The notes beneath the pieces are model-generated. The model was not told the origin of the DNA. It was given only the letters and a program-made list of their open reading frames with translations, and made no database searches. From Bacteroidia bacterium (lineage in GTDB: Bacteria; Bacteroidota; Bacteroidia; Flavobacteriales; Flavobacteriaceae), in contig JAUICK010000003.1 in assembly GCA_030427865.1 (NCBI GenBank), forward strand, positions 186,001 through 250,000: a DNA stretch of 64,000 bases, read 5' to 3'. A program made the translations under genes and the position numbers. This document shows positions 28,699 to 41,610 of the stretch, piece after piece. Numbering within the stretch: position 1 is the first letter of the stretch; every line of letters starts with the position of its first letter.

Positions 28699-28718
28699 AA
28701 TTTTATAATTATAAAATT
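28699..28718. promoter_or_regulatory. 20-bp perfect palindrome upstream of the adhesin gene
   Basis: AATTTTATAATTATAAAATT is self-complementary over 20 bp and lies 26 bp before the adhesin ATG. It is a candidate operator, possibly for the LuxR-type regulator just upstream. AT-rich palindromes also arise by chance in this background. Confidence 0.45.
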
Positions 28719-30459
28719 CATTATTATAGTTTGAGAGAAATTATATGAAAAAACAAATACTACTTTTTATTATTTTAATTGCTAGTACAATCATTCAAGC
28801 ACAAACTTGTGATGAAAAATTAAGTTTTGCATTAGAATTTAATGGGTCAAATCAATATGCTATTATTCCAGATAGAGCTGCTTTAAATGCACCTAATAGT
28901 GCAGCTATTACTATAGAAATGTGGATTCGTCCAAAAGATATCACTACAAATACGTATAGTTCAATCTACAGAAAAGAAAATGATGGAGTTGGCAGACAAC
29001 TTATTGCGTTTCAAAATGATAATGTTGCTGGCACAGTAAATGGAGTTGCTACAACTACTTCCTTAACTTTTGGCTTAGAAACAATTGCAAGCGGCTATCA
29101 AGAGTTAGATGTACTCATAAACCCAGCAGATTTTGTAAACAAATGGAATCACATTGCTGCAGTATATGATGGTGCTGCAATGCGCTTGTATGTAAATGGT
29201 ACAGAAATAGGAAACATACCAGCTTTAAACTTTATTAAACAACCCACTATTTCCAGACCTGTATATTTAGCCTCTTTTGATGGTACTTCTGAGCTTTATA
29301 ATGGCAGAATAGACCAAGTACGTATGTGGTCTATTGCCTTAAATAGTACGCAACTCAATGCCATAAAAGATTCTTGTACCAATTTTGCTACGCTTACTGC
29401 AAATGCAGATACTAGCAAACTACTTACTTATTTAAAATTTGGAGATGATGGTACACATCTCAATGATGAGGTTTTTACAAGCAATATTACATTACATAAC
29501 AACCCACAATTACAACCTGGGTTTTATACAGATGAGTTTAAATTAGTTAGAACCCTTGGCTCCTGTAATGGATTTGTAGAGTTTAGATTTGGAGTAGTAT
29601 TAAATTGGACAAACGGTTTTTTTGGTAGTACAATTCATTTAAATGATAATCTTTTAATTAGACCTAGCAATCCAACTGTATTTATATCTGATAATATAAA
29701 TGTAGATGGTAAATTAACAGTATTAAATGGTGGTTTAACTTCTTCTTGTAGAATAGCTAGTTCATATTTTATCTCTTCTACAGGGATATTTATACAAGAT
29801 TCCCCAAACTTTAGTTTTACTATTAGTACAAATACAAGACTCGATAATAGCGGTGTTTTTCGCCTCACAGATAATGCAAATATGACTATAAATAATGGTG
29901 GAAGAATGGAAGTATTTAACAACTCAAAAACCTATTTAGAATCTACTCAATTTCGTTTAGATGGTAATTTGCAGGTTAATTCAGGTGCAACTATTTACAC
30001 CAAACCAAGTTTTAACATGTCTGGTTCTGGAACCATAGTAAACAAAGGTGGTATTTTTAAAAATGATGTTACCTTTCCTTCAGGGGTTAATTATGTAGTA
30101 GATGCAGCACAAAATACATTTGAAGCTAATGTTTCTTTTGAAGGCACTATCTCTTTTGATATTTCAAGTCCCACAAGTTTTGATAAAATTAATATTGGTG
30201 ATAAAGGTACTTTTGGGCATCCAACATTAAATGTGACTCAAATTGGGAATAATATTAAAGTTGGAGATCGTTTTAAAATTATAGAAGCAACTAATGGTTT
30301 TAATGGTCCAGTAAATTTAGGAGCTACTAATTTGCCTCCCAATTTTACATGGAATATAGAATACAACCCTAATGACATTACTTTGGTAGCAACAGGATGC
30401 ACAACTGCAGATACAACAGCTCCAATAGTTTCTGGTTTAACTGATTATCAGCCAATATT

Positions 30460-34746
<4,287 letters not shown>

Positions 34747-34784
34747 AACAATAAAGGTTAGGGGCTTTATTGTTTGTGTTCCCC

Positions 34785-34818
34785 CCAACAAAAAAGCTCC
34801 AGTTTGAAAGCTGGTTTT
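34785..34818 (+). terminator. probable terminator after the adhesin
   Basis: CCAG / CTGG around TTTGAAAG is preceded by A-rich and followed by eight T residues. A second small hairpin, AATAAAG (34750-34756) / CTTTATT (34765-34771), lies just before it. The stems are short, so confidence is moderate. Confidence 0.5.
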
Positions 34819-34834
34819 TTTTCAAATTTTAAAG

Positions 34835-35002
34835 ATGAATAAAATGATTGTTTGTCCTTCTTGTAAGTCAGAATCAAGAAAAAGAATCCGAAGAAAGTTA
34901 CTATATAAACTTTACTGGGGTTCTAAATCTTACAAATGTGAAAAATGTTATTACAAGTTTATTTGGTTTCCTTTTATAAATAAAAATGTAAGAATTAAAT
35001 AA
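34835..35002 (+). CDS. 55-residue zinc-ribbon microprotein
   Basis: Small open frame ATG..TAA with an AAAG just before the ATG. It encodes MNKMIVCPSCKSESRKRIRR ... YKCEKCYYKFIWFPF. Two CxxC knuckles (C7/C10 and C35/C38) about 25 residues apart are typical of a zinc ribbon, with a very basic stretch (KSESRKRIRRK) between them. It could bind nucleic acid. It ends two bases before the convergent stop of the binding-protein gene, which argues that it is real. No family name is recognised. Confidence 0.6.
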   Translation: MNKMIVCPSCKSESRKRIRRKLLYKLYWGSKSYKCEKCYYKFIWFPFINKNVRIK

Positions 35003-35004
35003 AA

Positions 35005-36138
35005 TTATTGCATCTTTTCAAAAAAAGTCAATTGATAATTAGGCAGCAAATCAGGGTTTGTAATTTTAATAATATCTTTTAAGACTAAATCGGGTCTTGT
35101 AGGCGCTAATTCATAGTAAATAACACCACCAGTTTTCCCTTTTTTGGTTGATGGCGTGTAAATATTGTCTGTTTTAAAAGCTTTAAATTGATTATATAAT
35201 TCATTACTTTTTAAAAGTTGTTTTTTAGATGAAAAATACCCAGGAGCAATCCAAAAATCGGCATTAGCACCTTTGTCAAAAACACTTTCAAAGCTTAAAG
35301 ATAAACTTCCTTTTCCTTTAGAATCTTGCCACAAATAATTTAAGTTTGCGTCTTTTAAGAATTGAGCTACAAAGCTATCTCCAGCAGGTAAATTCCAAAT
35401 GTCTTTACTCATAATAGCACCAGATAAAATTGTTGGCTTTTTGGTTGATTTTAAAGCGATTTTTTTTGCTTTTAGATAGTTTGTTTCAATCACATTAAAA
35501 ATACTATCTGCTTGTTGTTCTTTATTAAACAACACACCAAAAAACTTAATCCATTCTGCACGTCCTAAAGGTGTTTCTTCTAACCAATCACCATTATAAA
35601 TTACATTTATTCCTGCTTTTTTTATGGTAGTTAAAGATTTATCTGCAGAAGAAACACTGTAGCCAACTACCAATTCTGGCTGTAAATCCAATAATATTTC
35701 TGTATTTAAAGAATTTTCTTTACCAATTTCGGTAATTTTTCCTGCATCAATTAAATCTCTTGTTTTTTCTGACGAAACGTATTTAGAATACGGAAAACCT
35801 ACAATTGATTTTTCTTCATTTAACAACTCCACCATTGGAATATGAGTTGTAGAAGTAACTACAATTTTATCAATTGGTGTTGAAATTAGAGGGAATTTAA
35901 TTTCCTTTAAATTTGAACTGTTTTTTTGTTGAATTTGATATTCAAAAACTTTATCTGAATTCTGATATGCAGATTTTATAATCAGTTTTTTAACTCCTTT
36001 TTCATAAACAATATCAAAACCGTTAGCGTATTTTATTTCACTTTTTAAAGAGAAATTTTCAACACTTTTTTGTTTTTCTTTTTGGCAAGAAAAAAAAACT
36101 AACAGCCAACAACTAATAACGAATAACTTTTTAATCAT
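35005..36138 (-). CDS. periplasmic-binding lipoprotein, cobalamin/siderophore type (BtuF-like)
   Basis: 377 residues with a lipoprotein signal ([11 protein letters not shown], lipidated Cys at about 18). Two-lobe helical-backbone binding fold of the Peripla_BP_2 class: [44 protein letters not shown], and a second lobe from about 190. Such proteins capture vitamin B12 or ferric chelates for an ABC importer. The B12 reading rests on the nearby riboswitch-controlled receptor. It overlaps guaC by 4 bp (ATGA) and so is translated with it. The permease and ATPase genes are not in the window. Confidence 0.82.
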   Translation of the reverse strand: MIKKLFVISCWLLVFFSCQKEKQKSVENFSLKSEIKYANGFDIVYEKGVKKLIIKSAYQNSDKVFEYQIQQKNSSNLKEIKFPLISTPIDKIVVTSTTHIPMVELLNEEKSIVGFPYSKYVSSEKTRDLIDAGKITEIGKENSLNTEILLDLQPELVVGYSVSSADKSLTTIKKAGINVIYNGDWLEETPLGRAEWIKFFGVLFNKEQQADSIFNVIETNYLKAKKIALKSTKKPTILSGAIMSKDIWNLPAGDSFVAQFLKDANLNYLWQDSKGKGSLSLSFESVFDKGANADFWIAPGYFSSKKQLLKSNELYNQFKAFKTDNIYTPSTKKGKTGGVIYYELAPTRPDLVLKDIIKITNPDLLPNYQLTFFEKMQ

Positions 36139-37172
36139 GAATATATTTGGTTTTCTTGTTCTTGAACTCTAATAAAAGTAGTTCTTTTGGTAAGACTTTT
36201 TAATTTGTTTGCACCAACATAAGTGCATGTAGAGCGAATTCCTCCTAAAATGTCAGTAATGGTATTTTCTACATTTCCTCTAAATGGAACTGCAACAGTT
36301 TTACCTTCAGAGGCTCTATAATTTGCAACTCCTCCAGCATGTTTATTCATTGCGGTTTCTGAGCTCATTCCATAAAATGCTTTAAACTTTTCTCCATTTT
36401 TTTCTAACAATTCACCACCACTTTCTGCGTGTCCAGCTAACATTCCACCAAGCATTACAAAATCAGCACTTCCACCAAAAGCTTTAGATAAATCGCCAGG
36501 AATTTTACATCCACCATCAGAAACTATATGACCTCCAATTCCATGAGCAGCATCAGCACATTCTATAATTGCAGACAATTGCGGATAACCAACACCTGTT
36601 TTTACACGAGTGGTACAAACAGAACCAGGCCCAATTCCTACTTTAACAATATCTGCTCCAGATAATAACAATTCTTCAACCATTTCGCCTGTAACCACGT
36701 TGCCAGCAATAATGATTTTATTAGGATGATTTTTACGCATTTTAGCAACAAATTTCACAAAATGCTCAGAATATCCGTTGGTAACATCAATACAGATAAA
36801 GTTAATCTGTGGAAATTCTGATAAAATTTGTTTTACTTTTTCTGAATCTTCTTTTCCTGTTCCTGTGCTAACAGCAATATTATTTAGAATTTTATCTGAA
36901 GCATTTTCAGCAAACTCTCTCCATTTATCAATCGAATAATGTTTATGAATAGCTGTAAATAATTTATGTTTTGCTAATGCTTTTGCCATTTCGAAAGTGC
37001 CAACAGTGTCCATATTTGCTGCCATTATTGGAATTCCTTTCCAAACAACATCACTATGCAAAAATTTAAATTCTCTCTCTAAAGTTACTTGCGAACGCGA
37101 TTTTAAAGTAGATCGTTTTGGACGAATCATAACGTCTTTAAAACCTAATTTTAATTCATTTTCAATTCTCAT
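36135..37172 (-). CDS. guaC: GMP reductase
   Basis: 345-residue TIM-barrel enzyme that reduces GMP to IMP with NADPH. Signatures are [20 protein letters not shown] at the N-terminus, [16 protein letters not shown], the active-site Cys in [36 protein letters not shown], and [20 protein letters not shown]. The absence of a CBS domain and the eukaryote-like motifs separate it from IMP dehydrogenase (guaB). The first gene of a two-gene unit with the binding lipoprotein. Confidence 0.92.
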   Translation of the reverse strand: MRIENELKLGFKDVMIRPKRSTLKSRSQVTLEREFKFLHSDVVWKGIPIMAANMDTVGTFEMAKALAKHKLFTAIHKHYSIDKWREFAENASDKILNNIAVSTGTGKEDSEKVKQILSEFPQINFICIDVTNGYSEHFVKFVAKMRKNHPNKIIIAGNVVTGEMVEELLLSGADIVKVGIGPGSVCTTRVKTGVGYPQLSAIIECADAAHGIGGHIVSDGGCKIPGDLSKAFGGSADFVMLGGMLAGHAESGGELLEKNGEKFKAFYGMSSETAMNKHAGGVANYRASEGKTVAVPFRGNVENTITDILGGIRSTCTYVGANKLKSLTKRTTFIRVQEQENQIYS

Positions 37173-37248
37173 AATTTTAAATACAAATTAGACTTTAAAG
37201 GTATAAAATTTGGATACGATTTTATTAGATTGTTAATAAGAATGCATA

Positions 37249-37256
37249 TATATTTG
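37249..37256 (+). promoter_or_regulatory. promoter -7 box for the riboswitch/receptor transcript
   Basis: TATATTTG followed by CAGC matches TAnnTTTG. A TTG lies at 37230-37232 with a shorter than usual spacer. The predicted start is near 37262, just before the riboswitch. Confidence 0.6.
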
Positions 37257-37284
37257 CAGCGATTTTGGTTTTGATGTAAAAATC

Positions 37285-37435
37285 ATTTTGCATCAAATTA
37301 AAAGGGAATCTGGTTAAAATCCAGAACTGTTCCCGCAACTGTAAGCTATAATGCTTGTAACTAATACTTTAACCACTGTTTGTGTAAATGGGAAGGTTTG
37401 TTACAAGACGCAAGTCAGGAGACCTGCCATAATCA
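37285..37435 (+). promoter_or_regulatory. cobalamin riboswitch
   Basis: Contains the conserved B12 elements in order: GGGAATCTGGT..AATCCAGAACTGTTCCCGCAACTGTAA (split over 37304-37343) and the B12 box CAAGTCAGGAGACCTGCC (37411-37428). It lies 95 bp upstream of the TonB-dependent receptor. Adenosylcobalamin binding would lower receptor expression. A GATG/CATC hairpin precedes the conserved core. Confidence 0.95.
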
Positions 37436-37529
37436 CGAGTTAAAAACTTTCGGGATAAAAGTTTATGTACTAATAGCTATTCGTACACAAAATTTACCTG
37501 ATTTATTGTATCAATTAAATCATTAAAAA

Positions 37530-39476
37530 ATGAAAAAACAATTCGTAATTGTAGGTGCTTTGGCATTAAGTTTTGTCAGCACAAATCTTTTGGCGCAAAA
37601 AAAAGAGACGCAAAAAGAAAAAGTAGAAACTTTAGATGAAGTTGTTATTACTGCAACAAAGTTTAGCTTAAAAAAGGAAAACACAGGTAAAGTTATTACC
37701 AAAATCACTCCAGAACAACTGAAACAAAATGCAGGAAAAAATGTAATCGAAATTTTAAATACTGTTGTAGGTATTGATGTAAGAGGAGTCAATGCAAATG
37801 CATCTGAACCACGCAGTATTTACATTAGAGGAGGTAGAAGTAGACAAGTTTTAGTATTAATTGATGGCGTGCCAGTAACAGATCAATCTGCGATTAATCA
37901 AGAATTTGATTTACGTTTATTAGCGGTAAGCCAAATAGAAAGTATCGAAATTTTAAAAGGAGCTTCCTCAACTTTATATGGTTCTGGTGCAGCTACGGCT
38001 GTTATAAATATCATTTTAAAGAAAGCTTCTAAAGATAAAGTTTCGGGTTCTTTTGAAACCAGTTTTGGAACGAATCAAACAGCAAATTTAAAAAGTGAAA
38101 ATTCATCAGATAGCAATCAAAATGTTTCTATAAATGGTACATTAGGGAAGTTTAATTTCTTAGGAACTTTTAATATCTCTAAAGTTGACGGAATGTCTGC
38201 TGCAAAAAGTAAAACGAATGCTGTTTTTGGTGAAGACGGATTTTATAGTAAAAATGCATTAGTAAAATTTGGTTATAAAGTAAATGATAATATATCTGTA
38301 GAAACTTTTTTAAATTATGATGAATTTGATTACAGTTTTGATACTGGTGCTTTTGCAGATAGTGATGTGAACATAGGAAATCAAAACCAGTTTAGATTTG
38401 GAATTAAACCACAGTTTAAATATAATAATGGACAATTATACGTTTTAGCTTCTGTAAATGAAGTAAAAAGAGGTGTAAACCAGTTTAATTCTTTCGCTAA
38501 TACCTTAGATAATTATCAATTTAATGGAAGAAGCCTTAATGTAGATTTGGTAAATAAATATGAGTTCTCAGAAAAGATTCAATTAATAACAGGAGTAAAC
38601 TATCAAGAGCACACAAATCAAACAGTTACTCCTTTTGCTACCATAGATAAATCAGTGGCTAATTTTAACACTATAGACCCTTATGCAAGTATTGTATATG
38701 TATCTGATTATGGCTTAAGTGTGAATATTGGTGGACGATTAAATATTCACAACGTATATGGAAATCACTTGGTTTATGATGGAAACTTAGCTTATCAAGC
38801 CTTAAAAAAAGATAATATTTCTTTAAAGCTAATTGCATCTTATAGTACAGCGTTTATAGCACCAAGTTTGTATCAATTATATGATGGTTTTGCGGGTAAT
38901 ATTGATTTAAAACCAGAATCAAACAAAACTATTGAAGCAGGTTTTGAAGCTAAATACCAAGATTGGATTTATTTTGATGCAGTATATTTTAATAGAAAAG
39001 AAGAAGATGCTATTATTTATGATAATACAACTTTCAAATACGGAAATGGATCTTCTGATGCTAATGGATTTGAAGTTAGTACAAAAATAACACCAACAGA
39101 TTATTTAGTATTTAATGGGTCTTATACATTAATAGATAGAGATAAATTTGAAGGAGCTGATGATTATATTGCTTCAAATAAATTAGTTGCTGGAGTAGAT
39201 ATTACAGCATTAGAGAATACATTTTTTAATCTAACTTACAGAAACGTTGGTGAAAGAACTATTTTTGATAGATGGGGAAGTTTTGGTACTGCAGGAATAG
39301 ATGTTATTTTACCAAGTTATCAAGTTTTAGATTTCTCTGCTAATTATAAATTATTAGAGGGCACAGTTACATTTTTTGGTGCTGTAACTAATATTTTAAA
39401 TGAAGATTATGATGATATTTTAGGGTATTCTACTCGTGGTAGAAACTATAAAATAGGAGTAAGATTACAATTTTAA
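37530..39476 (+). CDS. TonB-dependent receptor, probable cobalamin transporter (BtuB-like)
   Basis: 648 residues. Signal peptide ending LLAQ; TonB box region ETLDEVVITATKF; plug domain with LNTVVGIDVRG, RSIYIRGGRSRQVLVLIDGVP and SIEILKGASSTLYGSGAATAVINI; then a 22-strand beta-barrel ending in the expected aromatic residue (IGVRLQF). The cobalamin riboswitch directly upstream makes vitamin B12 or a related corrinoid the likely substrate. It is followed by a hairpin terminator. Confidence 0.92.
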   Translation: MKKQFVIVGALALSFVSTNLLAQKKETQKEKVETLDEVVITATKFSLKKENTGKVITKITPEQLKQNAGKNVIEILNTVVGIDVRGVNANASEPRSIYIRGGRSRQVLVLIDGVPVTDQSAINQEFDLRLLAVSQIESIEILKGASSTLYGSGAATAVINIILKKASKDKVSGSFETSFGTNQTANLKSENSSDSNQNVSINGTLGKFNFLGTFNISKVDGMSAAKSKTNAVFGEDGFYSKNALVKFGYKVNDNISVETFLNYDEFDYSFDTGAFADSDVNIGNQNQFRFGIKPQFKYNNGQLYVLASVNEVKRGVNQFNSFANTLDNYQFNGRSLNVDLVNKYEFSEKIQLITGVNYQEHTNQTVTPFATIDKSVANFNTIDPYASIVYVSDYGLSVNIGGRLNIHNVYGNHLVYDGNLAYQALKKDNISLKLIASYSTAFIAPSLYQLYDGFAGNIDLKPESNKTIEAGFEAKYQDWIYFDAVYFNRKEEDAIIYDNTTFKYGNGSSDANGFEVSTKITPTDYLVFNGSYTLIDRDKFEGADDYIASNKLVAGVDITALENTFFNLTYRNVGERTIFDRWGSFGTAGIDVILPSYQVLDFSANYKLLEGTVTFFGAVTNILNEDYDDILGYSTRGRNYKIGVRLQF

Positions 39477-39500
39477 AAAATAAATAGAATGCTAAAAGAA

Positions 39501-39535
39501 ACTGTCTGAATAACACTTTTTAGACAGCTTCTTTT
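39501..39535. terminator. terminator/repeat hairpin after the receptor
   Basis: CTGTCT (39502-39507) and AGACAG (39522-39527) form a stem followed by TTCTTTTT. The same AGACAGCTTCTTT arm recurs in the element at 62816-62951. Confidence 0.7.
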
Positions 39536-40047
39536 TAAAACATACTTTTTACCTCATTTTTAATAAAACCTATTGCAGTATCAGTAGGAGGTAAAGCTTT
39601 AGAATAATCAATTAAAATGTTTTCACGTAAATCATTGGCAGAATTAGAAGTTTCTGCTACTTGTTTTAATTTGTTAATTGTTGCATTTTTAGCGGCCAAA
39701 ATAGCTGTCCAAGTTGTATCCGATAAGTAAATTTGCTGTACTAAATTGTGTTCAAATTCTTGCTCAATATTAGAGAGTAAAAGTTGTAAATAATCATTCG
39801 CTTTATCAGAAATAGGTTGAATACGAACTACTATTTTTGCAGGGTTTATTCGCTCACAAAATAATAACATACGCTCATAAGCTTGCAACTTTATTGGTAA
39901 AGCCTCTTTTTTCTTTTCTGCTAAAAGTTCTAATTTTTTGTCAGCATTTTGCTGACGAATAAATCCATTAAACATATAATATGCTACAAAACCTGTAACA
40001 GCAGCAGGTAAAATATAAGCAATACTTTCTATAATTTTATCTTCCAT
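39535..40047 (-). CDS. membrane-anchored conserved hypothetical protein
   Basis: 170 residues. One N-terminal transmembrane helix (IAYILPAAVTGFVAYYMF, about 8-25) is followed by a long helical, probably coiled-coil cytoplasmic part (RQQNADKKLELLAEKKKEAL...). No catalytic motif is recognised. It is the last gene of a three-gene minus-strand unit with the DUF3307 and SatD genes (4-bp gap), so it probably works with them. Confidence 0.75.
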   Translation of the reverse strand: MEDKIIESIAYILPAAVTGFVAYYMFNGFIRQQNADKKLELLAEKKKEALPIKLQAYERMLLFCERINPAKIVVRIQPISDKANDYLQLLLSNIEQEFEHNLVQQIYLSDTTWTAILAAKNATINKLKQVAETSNSANDLRENILIDYSKALPPTDTAIGFIKNEVKSMF

Positions 40048-40051
40048 TTTA

Positions 40052-40771
40052 TTATAATAAATTTAAAATGTACAAATATAGCACTCCTAAAAGTACCGCA
40101 AACCCAAAACTTAATAAAGTACCAATTAAAATATACTCTGTTAGTTTTCTATCTTTTGATGATGTTAAATCTCCAAAACGAAAAACCGATTTTGCAGCTA
40201 ATAAAAACCCAATAGCTTCCCAATGATTTGTAATCACAAAGGTAAAGACAAATAAGCGTTCTAAAATTCCAATATAACGTCCTGCTTTTGCTAAAGAATC
40301 ATCATTCTCTTTTTTACTTTCAGGATTCCATTGTGTAATAATAATTTTAATAAAAACAGCGGATACAAATGTTACTAAAAGCACAAAAATGGTTAACAAT
40401 AAACTTTTATCATTGATAATGGTGTCTACAGAAAATGAGAAATTGTTATAAAAAGATGTAATAACTATTAAAATTAAGATATGCAGTACTTGATCAATAA
40501 AAAACCAGATCCGTTTTGTTTTTTTCTTTTGAAGATAAAGTTTTAGCAAATCAATACTATAATGAGAAACAATTATTAACAGAAAACCTAACCAATATTC
40601 TTGTAAATTAAATTGAAAAACCAACAATAACAAAATGGTATGAATACCAATATGAACATATAATTTACTGGATTTTGCCTTTTTATCTTCTTTATCTCTT
40701 ACCCATTTTTCTGATTGAAAAACAAAATCGCCCAAAATATGTGCCAATAAAAGTTTTAGAAATAGTAACAT
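40052..40771 (-). CDS. DUF3307 family polytopic membrane protein
   Basis: 239 residues with about six hydrophobic helices. The N-terminal signature LLLAHILGDFVFQSEKWVRDK and VSHYSIDLLKLYL match DUF3307 as I know it, and a C-terminal hydrophobic segment closes the protein. His19-type residues (LLLAHILGDF) in the first helix are conserved-looking. Its stop precedes the next gene by 4 bp and its start overlaps the SatD stop by one base, so the three products are coupled. Function unknown. Confidence 0.85.
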   Translation of the reverse strand: MLLFLKLLLAHILGDFVFQSEKWVRDKEDKKAKSSKLYVHIGIHTILLLLVFQFNLQEYWLGFLLIIVSHYSIDLLKLYLQKKKTKRIWFFIDQVLHILILIVITSFYNNFSFSVDTIINDKSLLLTIFVLLVTFVSAVFIKIIITQWNPESKKENDDSLAKAGRYIGILERLFVFTFVITNHWEAIGFLLAAKSVFRFGDLTSSKDRKLTEYILIGTLLSFGFAVLLGVLYLYILNLL

Positions 40772-41385
40772 TAGTTGTTTATTTTTTGGCTGATTAATTC
40801 GCTGTATAACTTTTCTAATTGTAGAATTTCATCCAAACCAGCTCTCTTTCTGCGTTCACTGGCACTACTTTCAGAAATATTTAATTCTTTTGCAATTAAT
40901 TTTTGCGTTGTATTTGGGTTTTCTAAATATTTTAAAACAAAATCAGCAGAATTAACAGTCCAATTATCCATAGTCAATAGTGCCAAAGCTAAAGATGTAT
41001 TTAAAATATTATTTAATTGATTGTCATCTGTTAAAATTGCTAAATTTTGCTTTTTAAGCATTGTATCAAAAGCATTACCGCTATTGATAAAAGCTTCACC
41101 ACTTCCTTCAGTTATGTTTTTATAATTATTATTTTTATTTCCAATTCCAATAGCTATTCTAACATCTAAATTTTTTATTTTTTTTAAAATTGCTTTCAAT
41201 TTTATAGCAAAAAGTAATGCTTTTTCTACGGTATTAATTTCAATTTGAAAACTATCTCCTCTATAAATTTCCCAAGTTTTTGGTGTTTTCCCAATAGTAT
41301 TTAAAGCAGTTTTTAACAAAGGCAACCATTCATCAGAAGAAATATTTCTCGAGTTTATAATATCGCCAGTAAGAATACTTGTCAT
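40771..41385 (-). CDS. SatD family protein with C-terminal helix-turn-helix
   Basis: 204 residues. The N-terminal domain starts MTSILTGDIINSRN and contains EIYRGDSFQIEI (about 39-50) followed by LDVRIAIGIGN. The pattern of an early GD and a later RGD(S)F resembles the two metal-binding segments of palm-type nucleotidyl cyclases, which I note as a resemblance only. The C-terminal 50 residues hold a winged or simple HTH (NTTQKLIAKELNISESSASE). SatD-type genes are typically linked to DUF3307 genes, as here. Three tandem palindromic repeats lie just upstream and are likely its own operators. Confidence 0.82.
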   Translation of the reverse strand: MTSILTGDIINSRNISSDEWLPLLKTALNTIGKTPKTWEIYRGDSFQIEINTVEKALLFAIKLKAILKKIKNLDVRIAIGIGNKNNNYKNITEGSGEAFINSGNAFDTMLKKQNLAILTDDNQLNNILNTSLALALLTMDNWTVNSADFVLKYLENPNTTQKLIAKELNISESSASERRKRAGLDEILQLEKLYSELISQKINN

Positions 41386-41432
41386 ACTAAAAAATTTTAG
41401 TAAAAATACTTTTTAAATTAGAATTTACCAAA

Positions 41433-41516
41433 TTATTCGGGTTTTAAGACGAATTTTTACTTATTCGGGTTTTAAGACGAATTTTTACTTATTCGGGTTT
41501 TAAGGCTGATTTTTTT
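41433..41516. promoter_or_regulatory. three tandem 28-bp operator-like repeats upstream of satD
   Basis: Copies start at 41433, 41461 and 41489 with an exact 28-bp period. The first two are identical and the third diverges after TTATTCGGGTTTTAAG. Each intact copy contains the inverted half-sites ATTCG and CGAAT ten bases apart. The block is about 48 bp upstream of the satD start and 95 bp upstream of uvrD, in a divergent promoter region. Confidence 0.8.
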
Positions 41517-41610
41517 TAAGAATAACTTGTGAATAAAAACTAACAACCTTGTTTTATAAAAACGAATAGTTTGGTTAATTTCACGTTTTTAAATTCTGTA
41601 AAACAAACAA

